Shown here: positions 17,954-27,472 of the stretch, piece after piece
Numbering within the stretch: position 1 is the stretch's first letter
How the letters are laid out: every line of letters starts with the position of its first letter
Assembly: GCA_902781655.1 (NCBI GenBank)
Contig: CACZJZ010000001.1
Span: 1 to 64,000 of the forward strand
Direction of reading: 5' to 3'
DNA length: 64,000 nt
Origin: an uncultured Lachnospiraceae bacterium
Lineage (GTDB): Bacteria > Bacillota > Clostridia > Lachnospirales > Lachnospiraceae
Notes under the pieces: model-generated
Seen by the model: only the letters and a program-made list of their open reading frames with translations
What the model was told of the DNA's origin: nothing
The model's database searches: none
Program-made: the position numbers and the translations under genes

Positions 17954-19402
17954 ATGAAAAAAATATTATTTGCAGCATCGGAGGGGGTTCCGTTCATCAA
18001 GACAGGAGGCCTTGCAGACGTCGTTGGTTCTCTTCCAAAGGAGATCGATAGGGAATATTATGACGTACGCGTCATTCTGCCAAAGTATTCCTGCATGAAG
18101 CAGGAGATGAAGGACAAGCTGGAGTACATCACCAACTTCTACATGGATTACAACTGGCAGAATCAGTATGTCGGTCTGTTCAAGGCAGAGGTCGGCGGCA
18201 TCACCTATTACTTTATCGATAACGAGTATTACTTCACGAGCTTTCGCCCTTATACAGACGATCCCAGATGGGAGATTGAGCGGTTCGGATATTTCAGCAA
18301 GGCTGTGCTCTCCGCTCTCCCGGTTCTGGATTTTCGCCCGGATCTGATCCACTGCCATGACTGGCAGACCGGACTCATTCCAGTGTATTTGAAGGAGCGG
18401 TTTCAAAATAATGAGTTTTTCCGCGGCATCAAGACAGTGATGACCATCCATAATTTGAAGTTTCAGGGGCGCTGGAACGTGCAGGATGTCGAGAGCATGA
18501 CTGGGCTTTCCGGGTATTATTTCACGCCGGACAAGCTGGAGTTCAACAGGGACGCAGACCTTCTGAAGGGAGGTCTGGTTTACGCGGATGCGATCACGAC
18601 GGTAAGCCCGACGTATGCGGAGGAGATCAAGACGCCGTTCTACGGCGAGGGTCTTGATGGGCTCATGAATGCGCGGGCGCATGATCTGCGTGGCATTCTG
18701 AACGGAATCGACTATGATACATTCAACCCGGAGGCGGATCATTATATTCCATATCCATACGGTGCGATCAATTTCCGCAAGGAAAAGGTCAAAAATAAAC
18801 GCGCGCTGCAGGAGCAGCTCGGGCTGGAACAGGACGACAAGGTCATGATGATCGGCATGGTTTCCAGACTGACGGACCAGAAGGGCTTTGATCTGGTCGC
18901 CTATGTCATGGATGAACTTTGCCAGGATGCTGTCCAGATCGTGGTACTGGGCACAGGAGAAGAACGGTACGAGAATATGTTCCGGTATTTTGACTGGAAG
19001 TATGGAAAGAAGGTCTCTGCACAGATCTGCTATTCTGAGGAATTGTCGCATAAGATCTATGCTTCTTCGGACGCGTTCCTGATGCCGTCGCTGTTTGAGC
19101 CATGCGGTCTGTCTCAGCTCATGGCGCTTCGCTACGGCACAATTCCGATCGTGCGGGAGACGGGCGGCCTGAAGGACACGGTCGAGCCGTACAATGAGTA
19201 TGAGGGAACCGGGACGGGGTTCAGCTTTACCAATTACAATGCGACTGAAATGCTCCGCACCATCCGGTATGCGGAACAGATTTTCTACGACCGCAAGCGC
19301 GAGTGGAACAAGATGATCGACCGGGCAATGGCGGCCGATTTCTCCTGGAAAAGGTCGGCGGAGAAGTATCAGGAGATGTACGACTGGCTCATCGGCAGCT
19401 GA
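17954..19402 (+). CDS. glgA: glycogen synthase (ADP-glucose, GT5)
   Basis: A 482-residue enzyme extending alpha-1,4-glucan from ADP-glucose. The N-terminal substrate loop KTGGLADVVGSLP, the middle motif HCHDWQTGLIPVYL and the C-terminal retaining-GT motif LFEPCGLSQL are all present, and length is standard. The frame extends upstream to 17780, but ATG 17954 begins exactly at the family start (MKKILFAASEG) with a GGGGGAAG ribosome site. No glgB, glgC or glgP is in the window, so this is a detached glycogen gene. Confidence 0.96.
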   Translation: MKKILFAASEGVPFIKTGGLADVVGSLPKEIDREYYDVRVILPKYSCMKQEMKDKLEYITNFYMDYNWQNQYVGLFKAEVGGITYYFIDNEYYFTSFRPYTDDPRWEIERFGYFSKAVLSALPVLDFRPDLIHCHDWQTGLIPVYLKERFQNNEFFRGIKTVMTIHNLKFQGRWNVQDVESMTGLSGYYFTPDKLEFNRDADLLKGGLVYADAITTVSPTYAEEIKTPFYGEGLDGLMNARAHDLRGILNGIDYDTFNPEADHYIPYPYGAINFRKEKVKNKRALQEQLGLEQDDKVMMIGMVSRLTDQKGFDLVAYVMDELCQDAVQIVVLGTGEERYENMFRYFDWKYGKKVSAQICYSEELSHKIYASSDAFLMPSLFEPCGLSQLMALRYGTIPIVRETGGLKDTVEPYNEYEGTGTGFSFTNYNATEMLRTIRYAEQIFYDRKREWNKMIDRAMAADFSWKRSAEKYQEMYDWLIGS

Positions 19403-19445
19403 GCGCTGCTTCATACAGCAATAAGGCGGCATTCATTTTCAACTC

Positions 19446-21170
19446 ATGGCTATTCACAGAATAAGGCACCACAATCAGATGATCCTGCCGGACAATGCGG
19501 GGCAGGGCAAGAGTCAGATTTTCGTACAGGCCGGCATACTTGCCGCTGCCAGCATTGTAGTCCGCATCATCGGACTGCTGTATCAGTCCCCTCTCACGGC
19601 GATCATCGGGGATGAGGGCAACGGCTATTACAGTCTGGCTTACAACATCTATACGATTGTGCTTCTGATTTCCTCATACAGCATTCCTTCCGCCATCTCC
19701 AAGCTGATGGCGGAGAAGCTGGCGATGGGGGAGTATCGGAACGCACAGCGCATATTCCGCGCGGCGCTCTGGTATGTCCTTGTGGCTGGCGCAGCCGGTT
19801 CGGCTGTGCTGTATTTTGGAGCGGGGCTGCTCGTCGGCCCGGGCTCTGTACCGGTACTCCGGGTGTTTGCCCCGACGATCTTCCTATTCGGTCTGCTGGG
19901 CGCCCTGAGAGGATATTTTCAGGCCCATTCAACCATGCTGCAGACCTCTGTGTCACAGATTATCGAGCAGATCGTGAACGCGGCTATGTCGCTGCTGCTG
20001 GCATATCTCCTGATGCGGCGGGCGGCAGGCGCCGGTTCCACGACCGAGGCGGTCTACGGCGCGTCCGGAAGCGCGCTCGGCACGGGCAGCGGCGTTCTGG
20101 CGGCACTGCTTTTCATGCTGTGGGTTTATTCCATGAACCGGCGGGGAATCAGGAATAGGATGGATCGGGATGCGACAGGCACAGAGGAGCCGTACCGGAA
20201 AATCCTCTGGGAAGTCATCTGTGTCGTGACGCCTTTTGTACTCAGCAGTTTCATTCTCAATCTCACCACATCGCTCAATCAGACGATCTACACCAAAATT
20301 CTGATGGCAGGCCGCGGAATGGACGAGATCAGCATCACAGTTCACTACGGCATCTTCTCCAGAAAGGCCACAGTGATCACCAATATTCCGATCTCGATCG
20401 CTACCGCCACGTCGGCAGCGGTGATTCCCAGCATTTCTGGTTCTTTCGCGCGGGGAGACCGGAGGGAAACGCTGCACCGGGCGAGACAGGCGGTCATGAT
20501 GACGGCACTGGTGGCGATTCCCTGCACGGTGGCGCTGATCTTCCTCGCCAGACCGGTGACGATGATTTTGTTCCCGCAGATGGATTCGTTGAGCGAGGCA
20601 TCGGCTCTGCTGGCCCTCCTTGCTGTGACCGTGTTCTTTTATTCTATTTCTACCATCACGAATGCCGTGCTGCAGGCGACACAGCATATGAATCTTCCGC
20701 TGGTCAGCGCAGTGGCGGCATTGGCTGTGCAGACGGCAGTACTGGTTCTTCTGCTGCTTCGGACCAATATGGGAAACTATGCGCTGGTGGCTGCCAGCGT
20801 GATTTATTCGGTCATGATTTTTGCCGCCAATGAACTGTTTCTAAGAAAGTATTTGGGACCCGGCGTGAACCTGGGAAAGCGATACGCGGGACCGGTGGCA
20901 GCGGCTCTTATGATGGGAATTTCCAGCCTTGCAGTGTACGACGCCGTACGCTATCTTCTCGCTGAGATACTGCATTTCGGCGTGGAGGGGCAGGCGACGA
21001 GAATCCTGTATTTTGCCAATCTGGCAGCGTTCCTGCCTGCCTTTCTGACCGCCGTTTTCGTGTATGCCTTTGCCCTGGTGAAGATGCATGTGCTCGACGA
21101 GGAGACGATACGCAGCATGCCGAAGGGAAATCATCTGGTTCGGGCGCTCAAGAAGCTCAGGTGGATGTAA
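19446..21170 (+). CDS. SpoVB-like polysaccharide flippase (MOP superfamily)
   Basis: A 574-residue membrane protein with about 14 hydrophobic segments, belonging to the MOP exporter superfamily with MurJ and SpoVB (peptidoglycan precursor or polysaccharide flippases). Typical landmarks are the GLLYQSPLTAIIGDEGNGYY stretch near the N-terminus and the long central loop carrying YRKILWEV. In this order of bacteria it may act in lipid II or spore-cortex precursor export. The ATG has no clear ribosome site, so the exact start is uncertain. It ends only 6 bases from the end of the convergent rqcH gene, leaving no room for a separate terminator. Confidence 0.85.
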   Translation: MAIHRIRHHNQMILPDNAGQGKSQIFVQAGILAAASIVVRIIGLLYQSPLTAIIGDEGNGYYSLAYNIYTIVLLISSYSIPSAISKLMAEKLAMGEYRNAQRIFRAALWYVLVAGAAGSAVLYFGAGLLVGPGSVPVLRVFAPTIFLFGLLGALRGYFQAHSTMLQTSVSQIIEQIVNAAMSLLLAYLLMRRAAGAGSTTEAVYGASGSALGTGSGVLAALLFMLWVYSMNRRGIRNRMDRDATGTEEPYRKILWEVICVVTPFVLSSFILNLTTSLNQTIYTKILMAGRGMDEISITVHYGIFSRKATVITNIPISIATATSAAVIPSISGSFARGDRRETLHRARQAVMMTALVAIPCTVALIFLARPVTMILFPQMDSLSEASALLALLAVTVFFYSISTITNAVLQATQHMNLPLVSAVAALAVQTAVLVLLLLRTNMGNYALVAASVIYSVMIFAANELFLRKYLGPGVNLGKRYAGPVAAALMMGISSLAVYDAVRYLLAEILHFGVEGQATRILYFANLAAFLPAFLTAVFVYAFALVKMHVLDEETIRSMPKGNHLVRALKKLRWM

Positions 21171-21176
21171 AACGAA

Positions 21177-22967
21177 TCATTCCCGGATCTGCTGAATGCC
21201 TGAGATGTCCGTCGGTGCAAGAACCGAGTAGTTTGTGTAGTAAACCACGAACCCAGGTCTTGCGCCGGCGGGCTTTTTCAAATCACGGCGGAAGAGGTAG
21301 TCCACCTCCACCTTCTCCTGATCCCGGCCGGAGGAGTAATAAGCGGCAAGGGAGGCGGCATCCAGAAAGGTCTGATCCGGAATTTCCTCCAGTTTCCGGC
21401 CCCCTGTCTTCAGAATGACATGGGATCCGGGCATGTCATTGGCGTGGAACCACAGATCCCCGCCGCCGGCGAGATGGAAAGAAAGCTCGTCGTTCTGCAG
21501 ATTGTTTTTGCCCACGTAGATGTCGAAACCGTCGTGGCTGACATAGTGGAACGGCCGGCTTTTCGGCAGGCGGTTTTTCCTGGCGCCTTTGCTGCCCGTG
21601 GCTGCGCGGCGGACAAAATGGCTCTGCGCGAGTTCCTCGCGGATCTCAGCGATGTCACTCTCATCGGCCGACAGATCGAGGGAGACGAGGATGCTTCTCA
21701 GCTGCCGGATCTCCGCTTCTGTCTGCGCTGTCAGGGTGGTGAGCGCCTCGGCAGTTCGCTTCAGCTTTCCGTACCGTTCAAAATACTTCTGGGCATTCTG
21801 CGCCGGGGTGAGAAGCGGATCGAGCGGAACCCGAAGCTTCTCGCCGGTGTAATAATTATCGAGATCCGCATATTTTGCACCGATCGGAATGCTGTATCCA
21901 TATGTATTCAGCAGCTCCCCATAGATGCGATACCGGTCTTTCTTCTCCGTATCCCTGCGCTGTTTCTGCTGGCTGTCAAATTTATGAACGTCCCGTTCCA
22001 GAATGGTCGACACGGTTTTGCGAAGGTCCGCGGTCCGCTGGCGGATGCGGGTGATGCGGTTCTTCTCCCCATAGTACCAGACGAGCATTTCGGACACGGA
22101 CGAAAATTCCCGGGATTCGAGGTCCGCATACATGCGGAGTGGAAAGGAGGAAAATTCCTTCGGCGAACTGGTGGAGGAGCCTGACTGCTGCAGGTATCCG
22201 TGCGGCGCAAAACGGGCAGCCCGGATGTCCTCCGTCAGGCGGCAGAATTCATCAGCAAGGCGGGAGGATTCGTCTTTCGTCAAATCCTGGCTGCTCTTAT
22301 CGCCCCCGATGCCTGCACGGCACACCAACTCCTCACCGGTCACGCTCGAAAAGCCGGTATAGGTTCGGACAAGCAGCGAAGCCGGCGGCAGACTGCCGAC
22401 GGCGAGAACTGCCAGGAAGTTCTCCATAGATTCAGAGAGAGCATCCTTTTTGTGCTGCGTCTCCGGAATGAAATATTGCCTGCCCGGGAGCACTTCCCGA
22501 ACGGAACTTACCATCGAAGAGACATGCTTGATGCTGTCCACGATCATTTCCTGACTGTCGAGAAAAATCAGATTGCTGTATTTTCCCATGAGCTCGAGGA
22601 CAAGCGTGTGTTTTGTCAGATCTCCCATTTCATCGAGATGCTCCACCTCAAACCGCAGGATCCGCTCGAGACCCGGCTGAACAATCGCGGTGATCCGACC
22701 TCCCTGCAGATGCTTACGGAGCAGCATGCAGAAAGTAGGTGCAGACAGCGGCGCAGGCTTATTTTCCTCCGTCAGATAGCAGAGCGGGAGAGAGGCGTCC
22801 GCCGACAGAACAAGACGAACCTGACCGCCGCCGCGGGACATTTCAGGCTTGACCGTGAGAATGATTTCATCACTTTCCGTCTGGACGATGCGGGCAATTC
22901 GCCCGTTGAGGAGTTTCTGTTCGAGTTCTGCGCGCAGAGCAGCGCAGGTAATGCCATTCAGTGCCAC
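21177..22967 (-). CDS. rqcH: ribosome quality control factor RqcH (NFACT family)
   Basis: A 596-residue protein that binds stalled large ribosomal subunits and adds Ala tails to the stuck peptide (bacterial NEMF homologue; older name FbpA, fibronectin-binding). The N-terminal NFACT-N domain has VLELMGKYSNLIFLD, the middle is a charged coiled-coil region, and the C-terminal NFACT-R domain has DIYVGKNNLQNDELSF and LWFHANDMPGSHVIL. The frame runs to 23021, but GTG 22967 fits the family start and has AGAGG 8 bases upstream. It is divergent from yicC. Along with smpB and ssrA elsewhere in the window, both tagging routes for stalled ribosomes are present. Confidence 0.95.
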   Translation of the reverse strand: MALNGITCAALRAELEQKLLNGRIARIVQTESDEIILTVKPEMSRGGGQVRLVLSADASLPLCYLTEENKPAPLSAPTFCMLLRKHLQGGRITAIVQPGLERILRFEVEHLDEMGDLTKHTLVLELMGKYSNLIFLDSQEMIVDSIKHVSSMVSSVREVLPGRQYFIPETQHKKDALSESMENFLAVLAVGSLPPASLLVRTYTGFSSVTGEELVCRAGIGGDKSSQDLTKDESSRLADEFCRLTEDIRAARFAPHGYLQQSGSSTSSPKEFSSFPLRMYADLESREFSSVSEMLVWYYGEKNRITRIRQRTADLRKTVSTILERDVHKFDSQQKQRRDTEKKDRYRIYGELLNTYGYSIPIGAKYADLDNYYTGEKLRVPLDPLLTPAQNAQKYFERYGKLKRTAEALTTLTAQTEAEIRQLRSILVSLDLSADESDIAEIREELAQSHFVRRAATGSKGARKNRLPKSRPFHYVSHDGFDIYVGKNNLQNDELSFHLAGGGDLWFHANDMPGSHVILKTGGRKLEEIPDQTFLDAASLAAYYSSGRDQEKVEVDYLFRRDLKKPAGARPGFVVYYTNYSVLAPTDISGIQQIRE

Positions 22968-23075
22968 GATGATTTCCTCTTTTCTGCCTGCTACTTTACA
23001 AGAATTGGGCACAGGATTCAAGGCGGCGCGGCGAACCGAGGCGGGCGGAACTCGTCAGGGACAATTTCGGGTTTC

Positions 23076-23104
23076 TTGACGCTCTCCGCAGTGAAAATTA
23101 TAAT
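23076..23104 (+). promoter_or_regulatory. promoter of yicC-gmk
   Basis: TTGACG (23076-23081) and TATAAT (23099-23104) with a 17-bp spacer, 47 bases before yicC. Confidence 0.88.
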
Positions 23105-23151
23105 GATGGAAGTTTGAGGCCGCGGGTGAGCGCGGCAGGGGGAAAACTGGC

Positions 23152-24036
23152 ATGGTATGCAGTATGACCGGTTTCGGACGGGGAGAATCCGTCGAGGGCA
23201 GCCGCCGGGTCACGGTGGAGATAAGGTCTGTAAACAATCGTTTTCTGGATCTTTCCATGAAGATGCCGCGGTCGCTATATCCGTATGAGGCGAAGGTTCG
23301 GGCGGAGGTCGGCCGGTTTATCCGGCGCGGGAAGGTTGATCTGTTTATTTCTTATGTGAATCAGGAGGATCCGGGCGAGGAGGTTTGTTATCATTCTTCT
23401 CTCGCCGCGGAGTATCTGCGGCATCTCGGAGAGATGAAGGAGATGTTCGGGTTTTCAGAGGAGGTGAGTCTGGCCTTGCTTGCGGGTCTTCCGGATGTAT
23501 TTACGCTGGAGGATTCGGAGCGCGATGATACGGATCTGTGGCCGCTCCTGGAGAAGGCGCTCGACGAGGCCGGGAATGCCATTCTACAGGCGAGGGAGAA
23601 GGAGGGGGAATTTCTGCGGGAGGATCTTCTTCGTAAGCTTGGTGCCATGACGGAGGAGGTCGACTTTATCACGCAGCGCGCTCCCGACATTGTGACAGCG
23701 TACCGGGCGCGTCTGACCGGCAAAATTCAGGATCTGCTGGGAGACACGAGTGTGGATGAAGCCAGGATCGCGCAGGAGGTCACGATGTACGCGGACAAAA
23801 TCTGTGTGGACGAGGAGCTTGTGCGGCTCCGGAGCCATATCTGCGCGGCCTGGGATCTGCTCGGCGCCACAGAGGGGGACGGTGTGGGGCGCAGGCTTGA
23901 TTTTCTGGCACAGGAGATGAACCGCGAGGCCAATACCATTCTGTCCAAGACCGACGACGCGGAGATCAGCAACACGGGCATTCTCCTCAAGACGAACATT
24001 GAAAAGGTACGGGAACAGATCCAGAATCTGGAGTGA
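23152..24036 (+). CDS. yicC: YicC family endoribonuclease
   Basis: A 294-residue protein of the YicC/YloC family, recently characterised members of which are RNA endonucleases. The N-terminal signature MTGFGRGE and the C-terminal tracts EELVRLRSHI, GRRLDFLAQEMNREANTI and NTGILLKTNIEKVREQIQN are all diagnostic. GGGGG precedes the ATG. As usual in Firmicutes it leads into gmk, 29 bases downstream; the small remA gene often found between them is not here. Confidence 0.95.
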   Translation: MVCSMTGFGRGESVEGSRRVTVEIRSVNNRFLDLSMKMPRSLYPYEAKVRAEVGRFIRRGKVDLFISYVNQEDPGEEVCYHSSLAAEYLRHLGEMKEMFGFSEEVSLALLAGLPDVFTLEDSERDDTDLWPLLEKALDEAGNAILQAREKEGEFLREDLLRKLGAMTEEVDFITQRAPDIVTAYRARLTGKIQDLLGDTSVDEARIAQEVTMYADKICVDEELVRLRSHICAAWDLLGATEGDGVGRRLDFLAQEMNREANTILSKTDDAEISNTGILLKTNIEKVREQIQNLE

Positions 24037-24065
24037 AGTTTTTATCCCACAGAGAAAGGCATTTC

Positions 24066-24710
24066 ATGAACAACAGAGGAAGTCTGATTGTTGTTTCCGG
24101 GTTTTCCGGAGCAGGAAAAGGAACGCTGATGAAAAATCTGGTGGAGAGGAGCAGCCGCTATGCACTCTCCGTCTCCATGACGACACGGGAGCCGAGACCT
24201 GGGGAGGTGGATGGCGTATCCTATTTCTTTGTCTCCCAGGAGGAGTTTGACCGGACAGCGCAGGAGGATGGATTCCTGGAGCACGCCTCCTATGTCGGCC
24301 ATTCCTATGGGACGCCGAAGGCCTGGGTCCTGGAGCAGATGAAGAAGGGCAGGGATGTCATTCTGGAGATTGACGCACAGGGAGCCAGGCAGATTAAAAG
24401 GATCATGCCGGACGCTGTTCTGATTTTCGTCGTCACGCCGAATGCGGAATGCCTGCTCAATCGACTTAAGGGCAGGGGAACGGAGCACAGGGATGTGATT
24501 GCACGGCGGATCAGACAGGCGGCCACGGAAGCAGAGGAAATCGCCGGGTACGATTATCTGCTTGTCAACGATGATCTGGAGCAGTGTACGGATGACCTCG
24601 AGGATATCATCAGAGCATCCCACTTCGATCCGCATCATAACACAGAGCTTGTGGAAAATCTGAAGAAGGAACTCCATGAAATTCTTCAGCGCAGCGGGGA
24701 TTTTCTGTAA
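24066..24710 (+). CDS. gmk: guanylate kinase
   Basis: A 214-residue enzyme that phosphorylates GMP to GDP. The P-loop GFSGAGKGT, the GMP-binding MTTREPRPGEVDG tract and the EIDAQGARQIK motif match the family at full length. ATG 24066 fits the family start and has AAAGG just upstream; the longer frame from 24033 overlaps yicC and is less likely. It is in the yicC transcript. rpoZ follows but has its own promoter. Confidence 0.97.
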   Translation: MNNRGSLIVVSGFSGAGKGTLMKNLVERSSRYALSVSMTTREPRPGEVDGVSYFFVSQEEFDRTAQEDGFLEHASYVGHSYGTPKAWVLEQMKKGRDVILEIDAQGARQIKRIMPDAVLIFVVTPNAECLLNRLKGRGTEHRDVIARRIRQAATEAEEIAGYDYLLVNDDLEQCTDDLEDIIRASHFDPHHNTELVENLKKELHEILQRSGDFL

Positions 24711-24760
24711 TCCCTGTAATTCTAACCGTGGTATGATCAGAGGATTTCGCTCAATTCCTT

Positions 24761-24789
24761 TTGACGAACAGCGAAGCATGGCTTATAAT
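24761..24789 (+). promoter_or_regulatory. promoter of the rpoZ operon
   Basis: TTGACG (24761-24766) and a perfect TATAAT (24784-24789) with a 17-bp spacer, 79 bases before rpoZ. Confidence 0.88.
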
Positions 24790-24868
24790 GCCATTGCTGT
24801 TATGCACTGTGGTGCGTAACATTGCGCGGACGGATAAGAAGCGGGACGTTTCCGGCATGGAGGAAGAA

Positions 24869-25318
24869 ATGTTACATCCGAATTATATTGAACTGATGAA
24901 GGTCGTCAACAAGGACGTGGAAGAGGGGGAGGAGCCTGTCATTTCCAGCCGTTACAGCATTGTGATGGCGACAGCCAAGAGAGCCCGTCAGCTTGTGGAG
25001 GGCGCAGAGCCGCTGATTGAAGCTTCGCCCAAGGACAAGCCGCTCTCGATTGCGGTGGATGAACTCTGGCATGACAAGTATCAAATCCTCGGCGAGGCGG
25101 ATGACGATGAGGATGAAGAAGAGGCAAGGCTGCTGCGCAGCTATACCGCCGGCAAGGTTGCAGCGATTTCCGAGGATGATCTGAATGAAAATCTGGATGC
25201 GGATGCATCTGGAGATGAGGAGGACGGCGAGTCCGAGGACGACGGGGAGTCCACTGATCGTGAGGAGGATTCCGACAACGATGAGTCCCCGGAAGATGAA
25301 GACGAAGCTGAAAACTGA
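24869..25318 (+). CDS. rpoZ: RNA polymerase omega subunit with long acidic tail
   Basis: A 149-residue protein. The first 78 residues are a normal omega subunit (MLHPNYIEL start, SRYSIVMATAKRARQL helix), which helps fold the beta-prime subunit. From about residue 79 a tail of roughly 70 residues is almost all Asp, Glu and Ser and looks disordered (25103-25315). The start at 24869 has GGAGG at 24859-24863; the in-frame ATG at 24857 overlaps that box. Omega proteins are usually 60-90 residues, so the tail nearly doubles it. rimO follows closely, so the gene heads an operon with its own promoter. Confidence 0.92.
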   Translation: MLHPNYIELMKVVNKDVEEGEEPVISSRYSIVMATAKRARQLVEGAEPLIEASPKDKPLSIAVDELWHDKYQILGEADDDEDEEEARLLRSYTAGKVAAISEDDLNENLDADASGDEEDGESEDDGESTDREEDSDNDESPEDEDEAEN

Positions 25319-25373
25319 GTATTTCTGACTGCTGAGCGGTATGAACCATGTCCATGCAGTCGGCCGGATAAAG

Positions 25374-26759
25374 ATGAATATTTATTTTGTTTCACTTGGA
25401 TGTGACAAGAACCTGGTGGATACTGAGAAAATGCTGGGTGCGCTCACATCACATGGATACAGTTTCACAGGGGATGTAGAGGCAGCAGATATTGCAGTGG
25501 TCAATACCTGCTGTTTTATTAAGGACGCACAGACAGAGAGTGTCCAGGCAATTCTCGAGATGGCAGACCGGAAGAAAAGCGGCCATCTCAAGGGGCTTAT
25601 TGTGGCAGGCTGTCTCGCACAGCGCTACCGTGACGACATCGAGAAGGAAGTTCCGGAAGTGGATGTCGTCCTGGGCACAACCGCGATCGACAGGATTGTC
25701 GAGGCGGCGGACGATATCCTTCAGAAGCAGGGGCATGAAATTCTCACGGAATCGCTGGACAAACCGGCGACCGGAGGGGAGGAACGCGTCCTCACCACGG
25801 GAGGCCACTACGGATATCTGCGTATTGCCGAGGGCTGCAACAAATGGTGCACATATTGCGTGATCCCGAGCGTCCGCGGACCCTACCGCTCCGTTCCGAT
25901 GGAGCAGGTACTGGCGGAGGCAGGGAAGCTGGCAGAGCGCGGGGTGAAGGAACTGATCCTGGTTGCACAGGAGACGACTCTTTATGGAACGGATCTCTAT
26001 GGAGAGAAGAGACTTCCGGCGCTGCTGCGCGGCCTCGCCGCGATCGACGGAATCCGCTGGATCCGGCTGCTGTACTGCTATCCGGAGGAGATCACGGACG
26101 AGCTGATCGACACCATTGCGGCAGAGCCGAAGGTATTGCATTATCTGGATATGCCGATACAGCACGCGTCGGACGATGTGCTGCGGCGCATGGGTCGTCA
26201 CACGACCCGGAAGGATCTGGAGGAGGTCATCGGCAAAATCCGTGCGAAAATACCGGACTGCTGCCTGCGAACCACGCTGATCACAGGCTTCCCCGGAGAG
26301 ACGGAGGCGGATCATCGCCATCTGCTGGCATTTGTGAGAAAGATGAAGTTTGACAGGCTCGGCGTTTTTACCTATTCCAGAGAAGATGGGACGCCGGCCG
26401 CGAAGATGAAGCCGCAGGTCAGGGCGGCCGTCAAGCGGGAGAGAAGAAAAGAGCTGATGCTGGCACAGCAGGAGATCGCGTTCCGGAAGGCGCGGAGGCA
26501 GAAGAACCGGATTCTGGATGCCATCGTCGAGGGCAGAATCGCAGAGGATCAGGTCGTGGATGTCAGCAGGCCGGGGGCGTTCGTCTACACTGCCCGGACC
26601 TATATGGATGCGCCGGACGTGGACGGCATGCTGTTTCTGGAGACATCGCGGGAGCTGATGACCGGAGATTTTGTCAGAGTGCGGATCACAGGTTCCAGAG
26701 GGTATGATTTAATCGGAGAACTGGCAGATGCCGCGGAGAACGGGAAAACAGAGGATTGA
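25374..26759 (+). CDS. rimO: ribosomal protein S12 methylthiotransferase RimO
   Basis: A 461-residue radical SAM enzyme that adds a methylthio group to the conserved Asp of ribosomal protein S12. The N-terminal MTTase domain has its three cluster cysteines (SLGCDKNLVD, NTCCF, AGCLAQRY); the radical SAM CxxxCxxC is CNKWCTYC; and a C-terminal TRAM region ends in a GDFVRVRITGSRGYDLIGE stretch. YFVSLGCDKN and the length separate RimO from MiaB. The start ATG 25374 fits the family although the ribosome site is poor; an in-frame ATG at 25341 is possible. It follows rpoZ by 55 bases and is probably in its operon. Confidence 0.95.
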   Translation: MNIYFVSLGCDKNLVDTEKMLGALTSHGYSFTGDVEAADIAVVNTCCFIKDAQTESVQAILEMADRKKSGHLKGLIVAGCLAQRYRDDIEKEVPEVDVVLGTTAIDRIVEAADDILQKQGHEILTESLDKPATGGEERVLTTGGHYGYLRIAEGCNKWCTYCVIPSVRGPYRSVPMEQVLAEAGKLAERGVKELILVAQETTLYGTDLYGEKRLPALLRGLAAIDGIRWIRLLYCYPEEITDELIDTIAAEPKVLHYLDMPIQHASDDVLRRMGRHTTRKDLEEVIGKIRAKIPDCCLRTTLITGFPGETEADHRHLLAFVRKMKFDRLGVFTYSREDGTPAAKMKPQVRAAVKRERRKELMLAQQEIAFRKARRQKNRILDAIVEGRIAEDQVVDVSRPGAFVYTARTYMDAPDVDGMLFLETSRELMTGDFVRVRITGSRGYDLIGELADAAENGKTED

Positions 26760-26825
26760 AAACGGCGTCGGTGCGCCACTTTCAAACTGACATGGGTGCT
26801 TACAGCGCGGCACGGAGGGATAACA

Positions 26826-27362
26826 ATGAATTTACCGAACAAGCTGACTATGCTTCGCGTCATTATGATTCCGTTTTTTGTATTCTTCATGCTCACGAAT
26901 GTGGGCGGGGCGCACAGCCAGTGGATCGCCCTTGTGATTTTTATCGCAGCGAGTCTGACGGATCTGCTGGACGGCAAGATCGCTAGAAAATATAATCTGA
27001 TCACGGATTTTGGAAAATTCATGGATCCGCTGGCAGACAAGATGCTGGTGATCTCCGCAATGATCTGCCTCGTCAGCATGGACCGGATCCCGGCGTGGAT
27101 TGTCATTGTCATTGTGGCGCGGGAGTTCATCATCAGCGGGTTCAGATTGATCGCGGCAGACAAGGGCGTCGTCATCGCGGCGAGCTACTGGGGAAAGTTC
27201 AAGACAGTCTTCCAGATGGCGATGGTGATTCTGATGATTGCCGATATCCCTGCTCTCTCTGTGCTGACGCAGCTCGTGATGTGGATTGCGCTAGTGCTCA
27301 CGGTGATCTCTCTCATCGACTATCTGAGAAAGAATTGGAATGTCATAGGAAGCAATATGTAA
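26826..27362 (+). CDS. pgsA: CDP-diacylglycerol-glycerol-3-phosphate 3-phosphatidyltransferase
   Basis: A 178-residue membrane enzyme making phosphatidylglycerol phosphate, the committed step to anionic phospholipids. NLPNKLTMLR opens the protein and the CDP-alcohol phosphotransferase motif (DG-x2-AR-x8-G-x3-D-x3-D) is complete from DGKIAR to FMDPLADK. About four or five membrane helices are visible. CGGAGGG precedes the ATG at 26826. It lies 66 bases after rimO, a common neighbour in Firmicutes. Confidence 0.95.
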   Translation: MNLPNKLTMLRVIMIPFFVFFMLTNVGGAHSQWIALVIFIAASLTDLLDGKIARKYNLITDFGKFMDPLADKMLVISAMICLVSMDRIPAWIVIVIVAREFIISGFRLIAADKGVVIAASYWGKFKTVFQMAMVILMIADIPALSVLTQLVMWIALVLTVISLIDYLRKNWNVIGSNM

Positions 27363-27394
27363 CAGACGTCGCCGAAGCTGGGCGCTGTATGTCA

Positions 27395-27426
27395 GCCCGC
27401 CAGGACGCAGAAGCGTCCTGGCGGGC
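27395..27426 (+). terminator. strong stem-loop after pgsA
   Basis: A perfect 14-bp stem (27395-27408 with 27413-27426) with an AGAA loop, but no T run follows. It may terminate partially or protect mRNA ends; the next gene starts 46 bases on. Confidence 0.5.
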
Positions 27427-27472
27427 ATTCGCGGAAAAGCCCAGCCGGGCATTTCCTGCACAGGAGAAGGGT

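Noticed and set aside
17966-19432. 488-codon reverse frame opposite glgA
   Set aside because: glgA is certain on the plus strand; the reverse translation resembles no protein family.
24867-25355. CRISPR-like or low-complexity repeat in the rpoZ tail
   Set aside because: The Glu/Asp/Ser codons give repetitive DNA, but there is no regular repeat-spacer pattern and the frame stays open.
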